A stretch of 64,000 nt of DNA from Streptomyces sp. 2131.1 (GCF_900105515.1 NZ_FNSY01000001.1:5816001-5880000); one strand, 5' to 3'; shown: positions 50,263-59,777, counted from the stretch's first letter. The notes: generated by a model not told the origin, from the sequence alone. Program-made: numbers and translations.

Positions 50263-50901
50263 ATGACTTCCACCTTCCCGGACATCTCCATCAGCACGGA
50301 CCGGCTGGTGCTGCGCCCATTCGACATGGCGGACATCCCCGCGTACATCGAGATGATGAACGACGAACTCGTCATCGCCTGGACCGGAGCGCCCCACCCC
50401 TACACCCAGGTCGACGCCGAACGCTGGGTGCGCAGAATCGCTCCCGCACACCGCACCAAGGGCGACGGGATCGCCCTGGCCGTCACCGAGTTCCTCACCC
50501 AGCGCCTCGTCGGCTCCGTACGGCTGCGCAACACCGACTGGCACACCCTCTCCACGGAGGCCGCCTACATCACCGCCCCCTGGGCGCGCGGCGAGGGATA
50601 CGCCACCGAGTCCGTCCTCGCCGTCGCCCAGTGGCTCTTCCGCGACCAGGGCTTCGAGCGGATCGAACTGCGCACCGCCGCCGACAACACCGCCTCCCAG
50701 CAGGTCGCCCAGAAGCTCGGCTGCATCAGCGAGGGCGTCCTGCGCAACGCCCGCATAGCGCGCTCGCAGACGGAGGACGGAGGATGGACCGACATCCGCA
50801 CCGACCTCATCGTCTGGGGCCTGCTCCCCGAGGACCTCGAAGGCGTCGCCGAACAGCTCGCCGACGCCGGCCCCTACGGCACCTACAACGACTGGAACTA
50901 G
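50263..50901 (+). CDS. GNAT family N-acetyltransferase (RimJ/RimL type)
   Basis: 212 residues from ATG 50263, six bases after GGAG; an ATG at 50251 lacks a ribosome site. The domain has ISTDRLVLRPFDMADIPAYI, the acetyl-CoA loop TAPWARGEGYATESVLAVAQ and AADNTASQQVAQKLGCISEG. The RimL-type fold acetylates protein N-termini or small amines; substrate unknown. Confidence 0.9.
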   Translation: MTSTFPDISISTDRLVLRPFDMADIPAYIEMMNDELVIAWTGAPHPYTQVDAERWVRRIAPAHRTKGDGIALAVTEFLTQRLVGSVRLRNTDWHTLSTEAAYITAPWARGEGYATESVLAVAQWLFRDQGFERIELRTAADNTASQQVAQKLGCISEGVLRNARIARSQTEDGGWTDIRTDLIVWGLLPEDLEGVAEQLADAGPYGTYNDWN

Positions 50902-50923
50902 GGCCCTTCCTCTGGATCATGCC

Positions 50924-50945
50924 GGGCACCGGGGCCCCGGTGCCC
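50924..50945. terminator. 22-bp perfect palindrome hairpin
   Basis: GGGCACCGGGGCCCCGGTGCCC is fully self-complementary and lies 23 bases after the GNAT stop. It probably ends that transcript. Confidence 0.65.
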
Positions 50946-51031
50946 CACGGGCGGGGACCGGGTAACCTCACCCTGCCTGCCTCCGGGCACCCCCGCCCCG
51001 CCTGCGACGACTCCAGGAGAATGACACCAAG

Positions 51032-52267
51032 ATGGCCGACCGGGTCACAGTGATCGGCTGGGACGGCTCACCGCTGACCAGAGCGGCCACCGCCGCGCTC
51101 TCGGCCGCCACCCTGGTCGCCGGCGCCGCCCACCACCTCGCGCTGCCCGAAGTGCCCCGGAACGCCGAACGCATCCGCCTCGGCTCCGTCGACCTCGCCG
51201 CCCGCCGCATCGCCGGCCACCGCGGCAGCGCCGTCGTCCTCGCCGACGGGGACCCCGGCTTCTTCGGCGTCGTCCGCACCCTGCGCGCCCCCGCGCACGG
51301 CCTGGAGGTCGAGGTGGTCCCGGCGGTCTCCTCCGTCGCCACCGCCTTCGCCCGCGCCGGCATGCCGTGGGAGGACGCCCAGACGGTCGTCGCCCACCCC
51401 CGTACGCTGCGCCGCGCCGTGAACGTCTGCCGCGCCCACCACAAGGTCGCCGTCCTCACCTCGCCCGGCGCCGGGCCCGCCGAACTCGCCCTGCTCCTGG
51501 AAGGCGTCCACCGCACCTTCGTCATCTGCGAGGAGCTGGGCACCGACCGCGAACGGGTCACCGTCGTCACCTCCGACACGGCCGCCGACCACGTCTGGCG
51601 CGACCCCAACGTCGTCATCGTCATCGGCGGCGGCCCCGAGCGGCAGGAGGGCGCCTGGATCGCGGGCCGCCACCCCGCCTACCCCCAGGGCGTACGCGGC
51701 TGGGCCCTGCCCGCGGGCGCCTACCCCGACCCGGGCGCCCGTCCGGAGGGGGAGAGCGGCGAGGGCGAGGGCCCCGTCCTGCGCGCCGCCCAGCTCGCCC
51801 ACCTCGGCCCCCGCACCGGCGACCTCGTCTGGGACATCGGCTCCGGCGGCGGCGCCCTGGCCGTGGAGGCGGCCCGCTTCGGCGCCGCCGTCCTCGCCGT
51901 CGACAGCGACCCGGCCGCCTGCGCCCGCACCACGGCCGCCGCCCGCGCCTTCGGCGTCCAGCTCCAGGTCGTCGAGGGCCGCGCCCCGCACGTACTGGAA
52001 CGGCTGCCCGAACCCGACGTCGTACGCATCGGAGGCGGCGGCGTCCCCGTCGCCACCGCCGTCGCCGACCGCAAGCCGGAGCGGATCGTCACCCACGCCT
52101 CCACCCGCGACGAGGCCGAGGCACTGGGTGCCGCACTGGCCGAAAACGGCTACACGGTCGCCTGCTCGCTCCTCCAGTCGGTCGAACTCGACACGACCGC
52201 CTGGTCGGAGCGCGAACGCACGGTCGTCTTTCTGCTTTCCGCACTGCGTTCGGACCTTGCCCCCTGA
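51032..52267 (+). CDS. cobL: Precorrin-6Y C5,15-methyltransferase (decarboxylating), CbiE-CbiT fusion
   Basis: 411 residues, ATG behind CAGGAGAA. N-terminal CbiE tetrapyrrole methylase (VTVIGWDGSPLTRAATAALS, VVLADGDPGFFGVVRTLRA, VEVVPAVSSVATAFARAGMP); C-terminal CbiT Rossmann methylase from ~residue 240 with VWDIGSGGGALAVEAARFGA (SAM site) and VVRIGGGGVPVA. It methylates C5 and C15 and removes the C12 acetate carboxyl in the aerobic cobalamin pathway. Other cob genes follow. Confidence 0.93.
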   Translation: MADRVTVIGWDGSPLTRAATAALSAATLVAGAAHHLALPEVPRNAERIRLGSVDLAARRIAGHRGSAVVLADGDPGFFGVVRTLRAPAHGLEVEVVPAVSSVATAFARAGMPWEDAQTVVAHPRTLRRAVNVCRAHHKVAVLTSPGAGPAELALLLEGVHRTFVICEELGTDRERVTVVTSDTAADHVWRDPNVVIVIGGGPERQEGAWIAGRHPAYPQGVRGWALPAGAYPDPGARPEGESGEGEGPVLRAAQLAHLGPRTGDLVWDIGSGGGALAVEAARFGAAVLAVDSDPAACARTTAAARAFGVQLQVVEGRAPHVLERLPEPDVVRIGGGGVPVATAVADRKPERIVTHASTRDEAEALGAALAENGYTVACSLLQSVELDTTAWSERERTVVFLLSALRSDLAP

Positions 52268-52598
52268 CCCGTCGGCAACCGGTGCGAGGTAGGCTGGCCG
52301 ATCGTCGCACCGCTCCAGGACGTTCGTCGCTTCGTTCGTCAATGTCCGGAAAAGGGGATCGTTTTGGCCCCTGCTGTGGTACGGCAACACCCTGGGACGC
52401 GCAACGTGGCGCAGTCCACAGCGGGCCGTGGCGAAATGACCTGCCGCGGCGGCGAACGACCGCGAGAATGCAGGATGTCCGCGACCGATTCGTGCCGCGC
52501 GGCGCGCCCGCTCGTTCCACTGGACGAGCACCGCGTGCCGTGTCCGGGCGTCCCGGGCGCAGGGCCGAAGGAGCACTGACGATGGGCGAGGGGAACGC
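52268..52598. other. 331-base gap before the BluB-CobT gene
   Basis: I see no supported gene, terminator or clear promoter. A short frame at 52364-52579 has no ribosome site and no family resemblance. A B12 riboswitch would be expected upstream of corrinoid genes in many bacteria, but the conserved B12-box was not found here. Confidence 0.5.
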
Positions 52599-55500
52599 AT
52601 GAGTGACACCGGCCGGATCCCGGGCGAGGGACTGCCGGAGAACGCGGGCACGGTGGAGCAGTCGGGCGTCCCCGCGCCGGACTCCTACACCTACCTCGAA
52701 CCCTCCGCGCAGACCACCGAGGACGACGACCTCCTGCTGATGCCCAGCGCCCAGGGCGCCTGGGGCGAACCCCAGCCGGCGGACCGGGCCACGGGCCACT
52801 ACGCGGACCCCGCGCAGGGCGCCTACCAGCCGCACTTCCACCCCCAGCCTGCCGACCCGGCGCACGCCCAGGGCCCCGTCCAGCTCCAGGAGCAGGTCCC
52901 GGCGTACGCGATGCACCAGGCCGCCGCCGAGCCGCTGCCCGGGACCGGCCCCGGCGCCCACGAGTCCGGAGGCCGCGATTCCGGCTCCGTCGACCTCGGT
53001 GCCGTCCGCATCCCCTCACCGGCCCCGCAGCCCCAGCCCGCCCCCGTCCGCCGCCCGCTGCACCGCGGACCGGCCTCGCCCGAGCCGTCCTACGGCGGTA
53101 CGTCGGGGGCCGGCGTAGTCCGCTCCCTGGCCGACCGCGGCCCGGCCGGAGCGCCGCCCCAGGCCGCCGCCGCCCGCCACGCGGGCCCGGCGACGGCCGA
53201 ACCCGAGTACTTCGACCCGCAGCCCGTGCAGCAGCCCCTCCCGGGCCCGCAGCTCGGCGAGATCCCGCCGCAGAACGCGTGGTCGGCGCAGGCGTCGACG
53301 CCGGCAGCAGAAACGGTCGCTCCGGAAGCGGTGGCGGCCGGGGCCGCCGGACTGGAACCCGCGCCCGCGCCGTCCGAGCCTGCTCAGGCCGAGGCCACGG
53401 CTGAGGAGCCGGTCGCCGTCGAGCCGGAGGCCGTGCCCGAGGCGCCCGCGGCGGAGGCGGTCGCGGCGGAGGCCGAGCCTGCCCAGACAGTCGTCGCTCC
53501 GGAGGCCGTGCCCGCGCCCGAGCCCGTGCCCGTGCCCGCGCCCGAGGCCGAACCGGCCCCGGAGCCGCAGGTCGCGGAGGCGGCGGCACGCGCGGAGGCG
53601 GTCGTCGCTCCGGAGGCCGTACCGGCGCCCGAGGCCGTGCCCGCGCCCGAGGCCGTGCCCGAGGCCGTACCGGTTCCGGAGGCCCCGGCTGCCGAGGTGA
53701 CGGCGCCCGAGGTGGCTGCGGAGCCCGCACCGGCCGCCGAGGCACCGGCCGCCGACGCGGCGGTCACCGAGCCGGTCGCCGCACCGCTCGTGGAGCCCGC
53801 GCAGGTCGTGCAGCCCGAGCCCGCCCGGGCCGCGGAGTCCGCCCCGGTCGCGGAGCCCGAGCCCGCACCGGTCGCCGAGCCGGAGGCCGATGCCGTGGCC
53901 CAGCCCGAGCCGGTGGCCGTGCCCGAGCCCGTCGCCGCGGCGGACCCCGCACCGGCCCCGGAGCCCGAGCCCGCCCCCGTAGCCGCGCAGGAAGCCGCAC
54001 TCCAGCCGGAGAAGGACGTCCAGGCCGTCGCCCCGCTCCCCGCGCCCGAGCAGTCGATACAGCCCGAGGTGTCCGCCCCGGAGCCGGAGTCGGGCCCCGA
54101 GGTCATCGAGACCCCGGACCTGAGCGACGAGGCGGAGCCCGTACAGCCCGAGGCGTCCGAAGAGGCGCCCACCACGCCCACCGCGCCGCCCGCCCCCGGC
54201 TACGACGACGCCGAGCGGGAGGCCGTCCTGCGGGTCATGCGGGAACGCCGTGACATCCGCAACGGCTTCCGCAGCGACCCCATCCCGCACGAGGTGCTGC
54301 TCCGCGTCCTGGAGGCCGCGCACACGGCGCCCAGCGTCGGGCACTCGCAGCCGTGGGACTTCGTGGTCATCCGGTCCGCCGAGACACGCCGCTCGATGCA
54401 CGAGCTGGCGCAGCAGCAGCGCGAGGCGTACGCCAAGTCGCTGCCGAAGGCCCGGGCGAAGCAGTTCAAGGAACTGAAGATCGAGGCGATCCTCGACACC
54501 CCGGTCAACATCGTCGTCACCGCCGACCCGACGCGGGGCGGCCGCCACACCCTCGGCCGCCACACCCAGCCGCAGATGGCCCCGTACTCCTCCGCGCTCG
54601 CCGTGGAGAACCTCTGGCTCGCGGCACGGGCCGAGGGCCTGGGCGTGGGCTGGGTCAGCTTCTTCGACGAGCGCGAGATGGTGCGCGCGCTGGGGCTGCC
54701 GGAGCACCTGGAGATCGTGGCGTACCTCTGCGTGGGGTACGTGGACGAGTTCCCCGAGGACCCCGAGCTGATGCAGGCGGGCTGGTCCAAGCGTCGCCCG
54801 CTGTCCTGGGTCGTCCACGAGGAGACGTACGGCCGCCGCGCCCTGCCCGGCGAGGCACCGCACGACCTGCTCCAGGAGACGATCTCCAACATCCGCCCGC
54901 TGGACGCCAAGGCGCTCGGCGAGGCGTGGGAGCGCCAGAAGCGGATGACCAAGCCTGCCGGTGCGCTCGGCATGCTGGAGATCATCTCGGCGCAGCTGTC
55001 CGGGCTGTCCCGGATGTGCCCGCCGCCGATCCCCGAGCCCGCGGCGGTCGCGGTCTTCGCGGGTGACCACGGGGTGCACGCCCAGGGCGTCACGGCGTGG
55101 CCCCAGGAGGTCACCGGCCAGATGATCGCCAACATGCTCGGCGGCGGCGCGGTGTGCAACGCGTTCGCCTCCCAGGTCGGCGCCGAGGTCTGCGTGGTCG
55201 ACGTGGGCGCGGTCGCGGAACTCCCCCCGATGCCGGGCCTGCTGCCCCGGAAGGTACGGGCGGGCACGGCGGACTTCACCACGGGGCCGGCGCTCACCCG
55301 CGAGGAGGTCCACGCGGCGATCGAGGTCGGCATCGAGACCGCCCGCGACCTGGTCGCGGCGGGCAACAAGGGCCTGCTGACCGGCGAGATGGGCATCGCC
55401 AACACCACGGCGTCGGCCGCGCTGATCTGCGTGTACACGGGGATGGACCCGGCCGAGGTAACCGGCCGCGGCACCGGCATCAACGACGAGATGCACGCCC

Positions 55501-55916
55501 GCAAGATCGACGTGGTCCGCCGCGCCCTCGAACTGCACCAGCCGGACCCGGCCGACCCGATCGGTGTCCTCGCGGCCGTCGGCGGCCTGGAGCACGCGGC
55601 GATGGCAGGCTTCCTGCTGGGCGGCGCATCGCTGCGTACGCCGGTGATCCTGGACGGCGTGAGCGCGGGCGCGGCCGCGCTGGTAGCCCGCGCGATCGCC
55701 CCGGAGGCGCTGGCCGCCTGCATCGCGGGCCACCGCAGCGCGGAGCCGGGCCATGTGGCGGCGCTGAACAAGCTGGGCCTGCGCCCGCTCGTCGACCTCG
55801 ACCTGCGGCTCGGCGAGGGCACGGGGGCGCTGCTGGCGCTGCCGATCGTGCAGAGCGCGGCGCGTGCGATGCACGAGGTGGCGACGTTCGACTCGGCGGG
55901 CGTGACGGAGAAGTAG
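52599..55916 (+). CDS. BluB-CobT fusion with long disordered N-terminus
   Basis: 1105 residues. Residues 1-~530 are low-complexity, rich in Ala, Pro, Glu and Val, with many VPAPE/EAVPAPEAVP-like repeats. Residues ~535-760 are BluB, the flavin-destructase making 5,6-dimethylbenzimidazole from FMNH2 (RRDIRNGFRSDPIPHEVLLR, HTAPSVGHSQPWDFVVIRS, LAARAEGLGVGWVSFFDE). Residues ~765-1105 are CobT, NaMN:DMB phosphoribosyltransferase (AVAVFAGDHGVHAQGVTAWP, GNKGLLTGEMGIANTTASAA, DLRLGEGTGALLAL with the catalytic Glu). One chain therefore makes DMB and activates it to alpha-ribazole phosphate. GAGGGGAA precedes the ATG. Confidence 0.92.
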   Translation: MSDTGRIPGEGLPENAGTVEQSGVPAPDSYTYLEPSAQTTEDDDLLLMPSAQGAWGEPQPADRATGHYADPAQGAYQPHFHPQPADPAHAQGPVQLQEQVPAYAMHQAAAEPLPGTGPGAHESGGRDSGSVDLGAVRIPSPAPQPQPAPVRRPLHRGPASPEPSYGGTSGAGVVRSLADRGPAGAPPQAAAARHAGPATAEPEYFDPQPVQQPLPGPQLGEIPPQNAWSAQASTPAAETVAPEAVAAGAAGLEPAPAPSEPAQAEATAEEPVAVEPEAVPEAPAAEAVAAEAEPAQTVVAPEAVPAPEPVPVPAPEAEPAPEPQVAEAAARAEAVVAPEAVPAPEAVPAPEAVPEAVPVPEAPAAEVTAPEVAAEPAPAAEAPAADAAVTEPVAAPLVEPAQVVQPEPARAAESAPVAEPEPAPVAEPEADAVAQPEPVAVPEPVAAADPAPAPEPEPAPVAAQEAALQPEKDVQAVAPLPAPEQSIQPEVSAPEPESGPEVIETPDLSDEAEPVQPEASEEAPTTPTAPPAPGYDDAEREAVLRVMRERRDIRNGFRSDPIPHEVLLRVLEAAHTAPSVGHSQPWDFVVIRSAETRRSMHELAQQQREAYAKSLPKARAKQFKELKIEAILDTPVNIVVTADPTRGGRHTLGRHTQPQMAPYSSALAVENLWLAARAEGLGVGWVSFFDEREMVRALGLPEHLEIVAYLCVGYVDEFPEDPELMQAGWSKRRPLSWVVHEETYGRRALPGEAPHDLLQETISNIRPLDAKALGEAWERQKRMTKPAGALGMLEIISAQLSGLSRMCPPPIPEPAAVAVFAGDHGVHAQGVTAWPQEVTGQMIANMLGGGAVCNAFASQVGAEVCVVDVGAVAELPPMPGLLPRKVRAGTADFTTGPALTREEVHAAIEVGIETARDLVAAGNKGLLTGEMGIANTTASAALICVYTGMDPAEVTGRGTGINDEMHARKIDVVRRALELHQPDPADPIGVLAAVGGLEHAAMAGFLLGGASLRTPVILDGVSAGAAALVARAIAPEALAACIAGHRSAEPGHVAALNKLGLRPLVDLDLRLGEGTGALLALPIVQSAARAMHEVATFDSAGVTEK

Positions 55917-55930
55917 CGGCGCCGGTTTCG

Positions 55931-56002
55931 GGGGCGCTGCCCCCGTACCCTCGCTCCTCAAGCCCCTCGGTGCTTCAGGCGCGGGGTCCGGGGCAGCGCC
56001 CC
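55931..56002. repeat. Streptomycete GGGGCGCTGCCCC intergenic repeat element
   Basis: GGGGCGCTGCCCC (55931-55943) and GGGGCAGCGCCCC (55990-56002) form a 13-bp inverted repeat around a ~46-base loop, followed by GGTTTTGGGAAGGGGCGGGG. This sequence type recurs between genes in many Streptomyces genomes. It probably folds as a terminator for the BluB-CobT gene; its mobility is unknown. Confidence 0.7.
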
Positions 56003-56148
56003 GGTTTTGGGAAGGGGCGGGGAGGGGACAAGGCCCGCCGCAGGCGTCCCGGCGCACCCCGTATCGTGATCCCCGACCACCACGTCCACGCCGCTCCACC
56101 GCCGCAGCGGCCGCGCAGCCCGCACCGCCCCGAGGAGCCCGCACCGCC

Positions 56149-57399
56149 ATGGCCGAGCACGCCGATCGCCCCGCCTACCCCGTCGGACTGCGCCTCAGCG
56201 GGCGCCGCGTAGTCGTCGTCGGCGGCGGCCAGGTCGCCCAGCGCCGCCTCCCCGCCCTCATCGCGGCCGGCGCCGACGTCACCCTCGTTTCCCCGTCCGC
56301 CACCCCGTCCGTCGAGGCGATGGCGGACGCCGGGGAGATCCGCTGGGAGCGCCGCCGATACGCCGAGGGCGACCTCACCGACACCTGGTACGCGCTCATC
56401 GCAACGGACGACGACGCGGCCAACGCGGCCGCCTCCGGCGAGGCCGAACGCACCCGTACCTGGTGCGTCCGCAGCGACGACGCCGAAGCCGCCACCGCCT
56501 GGACCCCGGCCACCGGCCGCAGCGAGGGTGTGACCGTCGCCGTGCTCACCGCCGGCGCCCACGGCCGCGACCCGCGCCACTCGGCGGCCGTCCGCGACGC
56601 GATCGTCGAGGGCCTGCGCGACGGCAGCATCGCCGCCCCGCACCACCGCACCCGGACCACCGGCGTCGCCCTGGTCGGCGGCGGCCCCGGCGACCCCGAC
56701 CTGATCACCGTCCGGGGCCGCCGCCTCCTCGCCGAGGCGGACGTCGTCATCGCCGACCGGCTCGGCCCCCGCGACCTGCTGGACGAGCTCCCGCCGCACG
56801 TCGAGGTCATCGACGCCGCGAAGATTCCGTACGGCCGCTACATGGCCCAGGAGGCCATCAACAACGCGCTGATCGAGCACGCCAAGGCGGGCAAGGCGGT
56901 CGTCCGGCTCAAGGGCGGCGACCCGTTCGTCTTCGGCCGGGGCATGGAGGAGGCCCAGGCGCTCGCCGCCGAGGGCATCCCGTGCACGGTCGTCCCCGGC
57001 ATCTCCAGCTCGATCTCGGTCCCCGGCGCGGCCGGCATCCCCGTCACCCACCGCGGCGTCGCCCATGAGTTCACCGTGGTCAGCGGGCACGTCGCCCCCG
57101 ACGACGAGCGCTCGCTGGTCGACTGGGCGGCGCTCGCCCGACTGCGCGGCACCCTCGTCCTCCTGATGGCCGTCGACAAGATCGGCGCCATCGCCCGCGC
57201 GCTGGTCGAGCACGGCAGGTCGCCCGAGACCCCGGTCGCCCTCGTCCAGGAGGGCACGACGGCCGCCCAGCGCCGCGTCGACGCGACCCTCGCGACGGTG
57301 GCCGACCGCGTCGTCGCCGAGGAGGTCCGCCCGCCCGCCGTCATCGTCATCGGCGACGTCGTCGAGGTCGGCACGGACACCGCGCCGAGCGCCAAGTAA
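56149..57399 (+). CDS. cysG: Siroheme synthase-type fusion: precorrin-2 dehydrogenase + uroporphyrinogen-III C-methyltransferase
   Basis: 416 residues. N-terminal NAD-binding domain (about 1-150) with RRVVVVGGGQVAQRRLPALI and ALIATDDDAANAAAS; C-terminal SUMT domain (about 165-405) with VALVGGGPGDPDLITVRGRR, VVRLKGGDPFVFGRGMEEAQ and GIPVTHRG. It methylates uroporphyrinogen III twice to precorrin-2 and can oxidise it towards sirohydrochlorin. The product feeds both siroheme and cobalamin, which fits the neighbouring cob genes. The ferrochelatase role of the N-domain is not certain. Confidence 0.93.
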   Translation: MAEHADRPAYPVGLRLSGRRVVVVGGGQVAQRRLPALIAAGADVTLVSPSATPSVEAMADAGEIRWERRRYAEGDLTDTWYALIATDDDAANAAASGEAERTRTWCVRSDDAEAATAWTPATGRSEGVTVAVLTAGAHGRDPRHSAAVRDAIVEGLRDGSIAAPHHRTRTTGVALVGGGPGDPDLITVRGRRLLAEADVVIADRLGPRDLLDELPPHVEVIDAAKIPYGRYMAQEAINNALIEHAKAGKAVVRLKGGDPFVFGRGMEEAQALAAEGIPCTVVPGISSSISVPGAAGIPVTHRGVAHEFTVVSGHVAPDDERSLVDWAALARLRGTLVLLMAVDKIGAIARALVEHGRSPETPVALVQEGTTAAQRRVDATLATVADRVVAEEVRPPAVIVIGDVVEVGTDTAPSAK

Positions 57400-57458
57400 C
57401 CAGTGCCGACGGTCCCACGGGACCGTCGGCCCCCACCGGACAAGGCAGCAGCAGAACC

Positions 57459-58277
57459 GTGGCTGAACTCATCACCGTCGACGACCCCGACGACCCCCGC
57501 CTGAGCGACTACCTCAACCTCACCGACGTCGAACTCAGGCGAAGGAAGGAGCCCGCCGAGGGCCTCTTCATCGCGGAGGGCGAGAAGGTGATCCGGCGCG
57601 CCCGGCAGGCCGGGTACGGGATGCGCTCCATGCTGCTCTCGGCCAAGTGGGTCGACCTGATGCGCGACGTCATCGACGAGGCCCCGGCCCCGGTCTACGT
57701 GGTCGCCCCGGACCTCGCCGAACGCGTCACCGGCTACCACGTCCACCGCGGCGCCCTCGCCTCCATGCGGCGCGAGCCCCTCCCCGCCGCCGGGGAACTC
57801 CTGCGCACGGCCCGCCGCGTGGCCGTCATGGAGGCGGTCAACGACCACACGAACATCGGCGCGATCTTCCGCAGCGCCGCCGCCCTCGGCATGGACGCCG
57901 TGCTGCTCTCCCCGGACTGCGCCGACCCGCTCTACCGGCGGTCCGTCAAGGTCTCGATGGGCGCCGTCTTCTCCGTCCCGTACGCCCGTCTCGACACCTG
58001 GCCGGGAGGTCTGGAGGGTGTACGGGAGGCCGGCTTCCGGCTTCTGGCGCTGACGCCCGCGGAGAAGGCCGTCAGCATCGACGAGGCGGCGCCGCACCGG
58101 ATGGACAGGGTGGCCCTCATGCTCGGCGCCGAGGGGGACGGCCTCTCCGCCCGGGCCCTCGCCGCCGCCGACCAGTGGGTGCGCATCCCGATGGCACACG
58201 GCGTCGACTCGCTGAACGTCGGCGCGGCGGCAGCGGTCGCCTTCTACGCGGTGGCCACGGGGCGTCCGGAGAACTAG
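57459..58277 (+). CDS. TrmH family RNA methyltransferase
   Basis: 272 residues, GTG start (VAELITVDDPDDPRLSDYLN). SPOUT motifs: EAVNDHTNIGAIFRSAAALG (motif 1), LYRRSVKVSMGAVFSVPYAR (motif 2) and IPMAHGVDSLNVGAAAAVAF (motif 3). N-terminal GLFIAEGEKVIRRARQAGYG is the substrate-binding region. It 2'-O-methylates RNA ribose; target unknown. Second SPOUT gene in the window. Its stop overlaps the convergent kinase stop by four bases (CTAG). Confidence 0.93.
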   Translation: MAELITVDDPDDPRLSDYLNLTDVELRRRKEPAEGLFIAEGEKVIRRARQAGYGMRSMLLSAKWVDLMRDVIDEAPAPVYVVAPDLAERVTGYHVHRGALASMRREPLPAAGELLRTARRVAVMEAVNDHTNIGAIFRSAAALGMDAVLLSPDCADPLYRRSVKVSMGAVFSVPYARLDTWPGGLEGVREAGFRLLALTPAEKAVSIDEAAPHRMDRVALMLGAEGDGLSARALAAADQWVRIPMAHGVDSLNVGAAAAVAFYAVATGRPEN

Positions 58278-59572
58278 GGCCTTTCGCCCCGGCCCTGGCT
58301 CTGCGACTGGCTGTGGCCCAGGTCCACGCCCAGCCCACGGGCCGGGCCCTGACAGCCCTGGGCCGCCGCGATCCCCAGCGCCACCAGCAGCGTCACCACC
58401 ACGAAGACCACGAGCCGCTGCCGCAGCAGCTTCGGGTTGGCCGGACGCCGGCCCGTCGAGGTCGTCCGGGTCCCGGGCCGGGTGCCCGGCCTGCCGTTCG
58501 TCCCGTTGGTGCCCTGCGGACGCCGACCCGGCCGGGTCCCCCCGCGCGGCTGCTGCTGCGCCGGGCGGCCGCCACCGGTGCGGGCCGCGGCGGGACGCGC
58601 CGCCGACGGCCGGTTCTGCGGACGCGAACCCGGCGGCGGACCGGCGGCCCGGCGGGTCTGCTGCTCCGTGTACGGGCCCTCCAGGCGGCCGGTCGGCCGG
58701 TCCGCCTCCCGCGCCGAACGCTGGACGGGCGGCCGGCTCTCGTGCAGCCCCTGGGCCTCCCGCGCCGCGATCTCCTTGAGCCGCATCGACAGCTGGAGCG
58801 TGCTCGGGCGCTCCTCGGGGTCCTTCGCCAGACAGGCGCTCACCAGCGGCGCGAGCGCGTCGTGCACATCGAACAGCTGGGGCTCCTCGTGCACCACCCG
58901 GTACAGCATGACCTCGGAACTGCCTTGCCCGAATGGTGAATCGGCCATCGCCGCGTACGCAAGCGTCGCCCCGAGCGAGAACACGTCCGTCGCCGGGGTC
59001 ACCGCCGCGCCCCGCACCTGCTCGGGCGCCAGGAACCCGGGCGAGCCCACCGCCGTACCGACGTGCGTCAGCGTGGACGCGCCCGTCGACCAGGCGATGC
59101 CGAAGTCGATGATCCGGGGGCCCTTGGGGGAGAGGAGGATGTTCGACGGCTTCAGGTCCCGGTGGACCACCCCCGCCTCGTGCACCGCCACCAGGCCCTC
59201 GGAGAGCGCCGCCCCGATCGAGGCCACCTCCGCGGCCGACAGCGGGCCCTCCTCGGCCACCTTGTCGTGCAGCGACGGGCCAGGTACGTACTGCGTGGCG
59301 AACCAGGGGCGGTCCGCCTCCAGGTCGGCGGCGACCAGCCGGGCCGTGCAGCCGCCGCGGATCCGCCGGGCGGCGGACACCTCGCGCGCGAACCGCGACC
59401 GGAACTCCTGATCCTCCGCCAGGTCCGGCCGGATCACCTTCAGCGCCACCCGCTGGCCGCGCCGGTCCGAACCCAGGTAGACGACACCCATACCGCCGGC
59501 CCCGAGCCGCCGGTGCAGCCTGAACGAGCCGACGACACGCGGGTCCTCGCGCCGGAGCCGCATCATCGCCAT
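58274..59572 (-). CDS. Membrane-anchored Ser/Thr protein kinase
   Basis: 432 residues from ATG 59572. Kinase domain about 15-275: GAGGMGVVYLG (P-loop), Lys45 in VALKVIRPD, HRDLKPSNIL with catalytic Asp139, and IIDFGIAWS with Asp156. A ~120-residue Pro/Arg/Gly/Gln-rich linker follows, then a membrane helix (RLVVFVVVTLLVALGIAAAQ) and a short Gln/Ser-rich tail outside. No PASTA or other sensor domain, so the signal input is unclear. Full active-site set present. Confidence 0.93.
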   Translation of the reverse strand: MAMMRLRREDPRVVGSFRLHRRLGAGGMGVVYLGSDRRGQRVALKVIRPDLAEDQEFRSRFAREVSAARRIRGGCTARLVAADLEADRPWFATQYVPGPSLHDKVAEEGPLSAAEVASIGAALSEGLVAVHEAGVVHRDLKPSNILLSPKGPRIIDFGIAWSTGASTLTHVGTAVGSPGFLAPEQVRGAAVTPATDVFSLGATLAYAAMADSPFGQGSSEVMLYRVVHEEPQLFDVHDALAPLVSACLAKDPEERPSTLQLSMRLKEIAAREAQGLHESRPPVQRSAREADRPTGRLEGPYTEQQTRRAAGPPPGSRPQNRPSAARPAAARTGGGRPAQQQPRGGTRPGRRPQGTNGTNGRPGTRPGTRTTSTGRRPANPKLLRQRLVVFVVVTLLVALGIAAAQGCQGPARGLGVDLGHSQSQSQGRGERP

Positions 59573-59777
59573 GTCTGCCCATCCCCGCTGCCTGGTACGC
59601 CTGACGAGGCACAGCTTACGTACCCGCCGCCCGGGGCGCTCAGAGGCCGCGCCCTCACGGGAGATTCGATTGTCAGTGCCGGGTGGGAGACTTGAGGAGT
59701 GGTCAGGGAGCCGCGGATCCAGGCGCCCCGGCCCGTGCGAGATCTCAAAGGTCCGTCGCAGAAGGGGGATTGGATCA

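Noticed and set aside
52364..52579. A 71-codon frame before the BluB-CobT gene
   Set aside because: No ribosome site, no family resemblance, Cys/Arg-rich random-looking composition.
53016..56150. A 1044-codon open frame on the minus strand across the BluB-CobT gene
   Set aside because: It is antisense to a gene with recognised domains and is an artefact of high third-position GC; the translation is Gly/Arg-rich without any family pattern.
56838..59612. A 924-codon minus-strand frame across cysG, trmH and the kinase gene
   Set aside because: It reads through three real genes in a different frame and has no domain.
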